Assembly (NCBI GenBank): GCA_027575765.1
Contig: JANBPT010000490.1
Coordinates: 1 to 33,739 of the forward strand
DNA from: Tieghemiomyces parasiticus
Taxonomy: Eukaryota; Kickxellomycota; Dimargaritomycetes; Dimargaritales; Dimargaritaceae
Direction of reading: 5' to 3'
Length of the DNA: 33,739 bases
This document shows, piece after piece, positions 33,540 to 33,739 of the stretch. The translations under genes and the position numbers were made by a program. Numbering within the stretch: position 1 is the first letter of the stretch; each line of letters starts with the position of its first letter. Below the pieces are notes generated by a model. It ran no database searches, was not told the origin of the DNA, and saw only the letters and a program-made list of their open reading frames with translations.

Positions 33540-33565
33540 CGTCTCGCGACACCTCGACCGCCAAG
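33540..33565 (+). promoter_or_regulatory. Conserved 26-nt leader before receptor copy 3
   Basis: CGTCTCGCGACACC...CCGCCAAG directly precedes the ATG and is identical to the leader of copy 1. This copy lies on the opposite strand and about 12.5 kb away, with unrelated DNA further upstream. Confidence 0.6.
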
Positions 33566-33739
33566 ATGGGTATGCTCGACCTCTACGTGGCTATCTACGT
33601 ACTGGATGGCTTATCCATGCTATGTAGTTTGGCCTCCATCATCATCGTCCTGTGGGTGTGGTACAAGCAGCCCTCGTCCAAGGAGTCTCCCTCCTTTAAC
33701 CTGAGTCTGTGGATTGCAGTCTCCGACTTTCCACTCCGT
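33566..33739 (+). CDS. 7TM receptor-like membrane protein, copy 3 (cut by window end)
   Basis: The first 58 codons of a third paralogue; the window ends inside segment 2. Start, first segment (MGMLDLYVAIYVLDGLSM) and first loop (WYKQPSSKESPSF) match copies 1 and 2. It shares Tyr at position 33 with copy 1 and IAVSDFPLR with copy 2, so it is a mosaic of both. DNA differences are mainly at third codon positions, which argues that the protein sequence is being kept. It is transcribed in the opposite direction to the other two. Whether the gene is complete cannot be judged from here. Confidence 0.8.
   Translation, partial: MGMLDLYVAIYVLDGLSMLCSLASIIIVLWVWYKQPSSKESPSFNLSLWIAVSDFPLR

Noticed and set aside
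1..33739. CRISPR arrays, prokaryotic operons or phage-like modules
   Set aside because: No regularly spaced repeats were seen, and spliced genes with ER-targeted products show eukaryotic DNA.

Overview
The window is nuclear DNA of a filamentous or early-diverging fungus. The evidence is a set of spliced genes with GTAAGT/GTGAGT...CAG/TAG introns of 143-549 nt, a delta-9 acyl-CoA desaturase carrying a C-terminal cytochrome b5 domain (the fungal Ole1 arrangement), calnexin with an N-terminal signal peptide and a single membrane anchor, and expanded 7TM receptors. Intron-containing genes next to decayed LINE-like debris would suit Zoopagomycota or Mucoromycota lineages, but the lineage is an inference and cannot be fixed from this sequence alone.

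Left half (1-17,100), GC-rich and gene-bearing. About 3 kb without a recognisable gene leads into a TATA box and an ATG-free 5' leader for the desaturase (3457-5253, 2 exons). After 1.9 kb of intergenic DNA comes a conserved eukaryotic WD40-repeat protein (7166-10844, 2 exons). It converges on calnexin (13381-11502, minus strand, 2 exons). Calnexin is divergent from a SMAP-like ArfGAP with a UBA domain and a clathrin-box motif (15022-17091, 3 exons). These are housekeeping genes for lipid unsaturation, ER glycoprotein folding and vesicle traffic. Nothing suggests they form one pathway.

Right half (17,100-33,739), AT-richer and gene-poor. It opens with two facing LTR-like repeats (17692-18053 and 18534-18882), plus a truncated tandem copy of the repeat's beginning. 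Two intronless, closely related 7TM receptor-like genes follow on the minus strand (20966-19716 and 25670-24432). A third copy starts on the plus strand at 33566 and runs off the window end. All three share an almost invariant 26-nt sequence directly before the ATG, although the DNA further upstream differs. Between them lie strongly decayed LINE-like fragments: endonuclease and terminal zinc-finger pieces on the minus strand (21.2-23.8 kb), and RNase H-like, zinc-knuckle and endonuclease-like pieces on the plus strand (27.2-30.3 kb).

The most interesting signals are the receptor paralogue cluster with its shared leader, and the inverted LTR-like pair with its 15-bp palindromes. No tRNA, rRNA, CRISPR or complete transposon was recognised.
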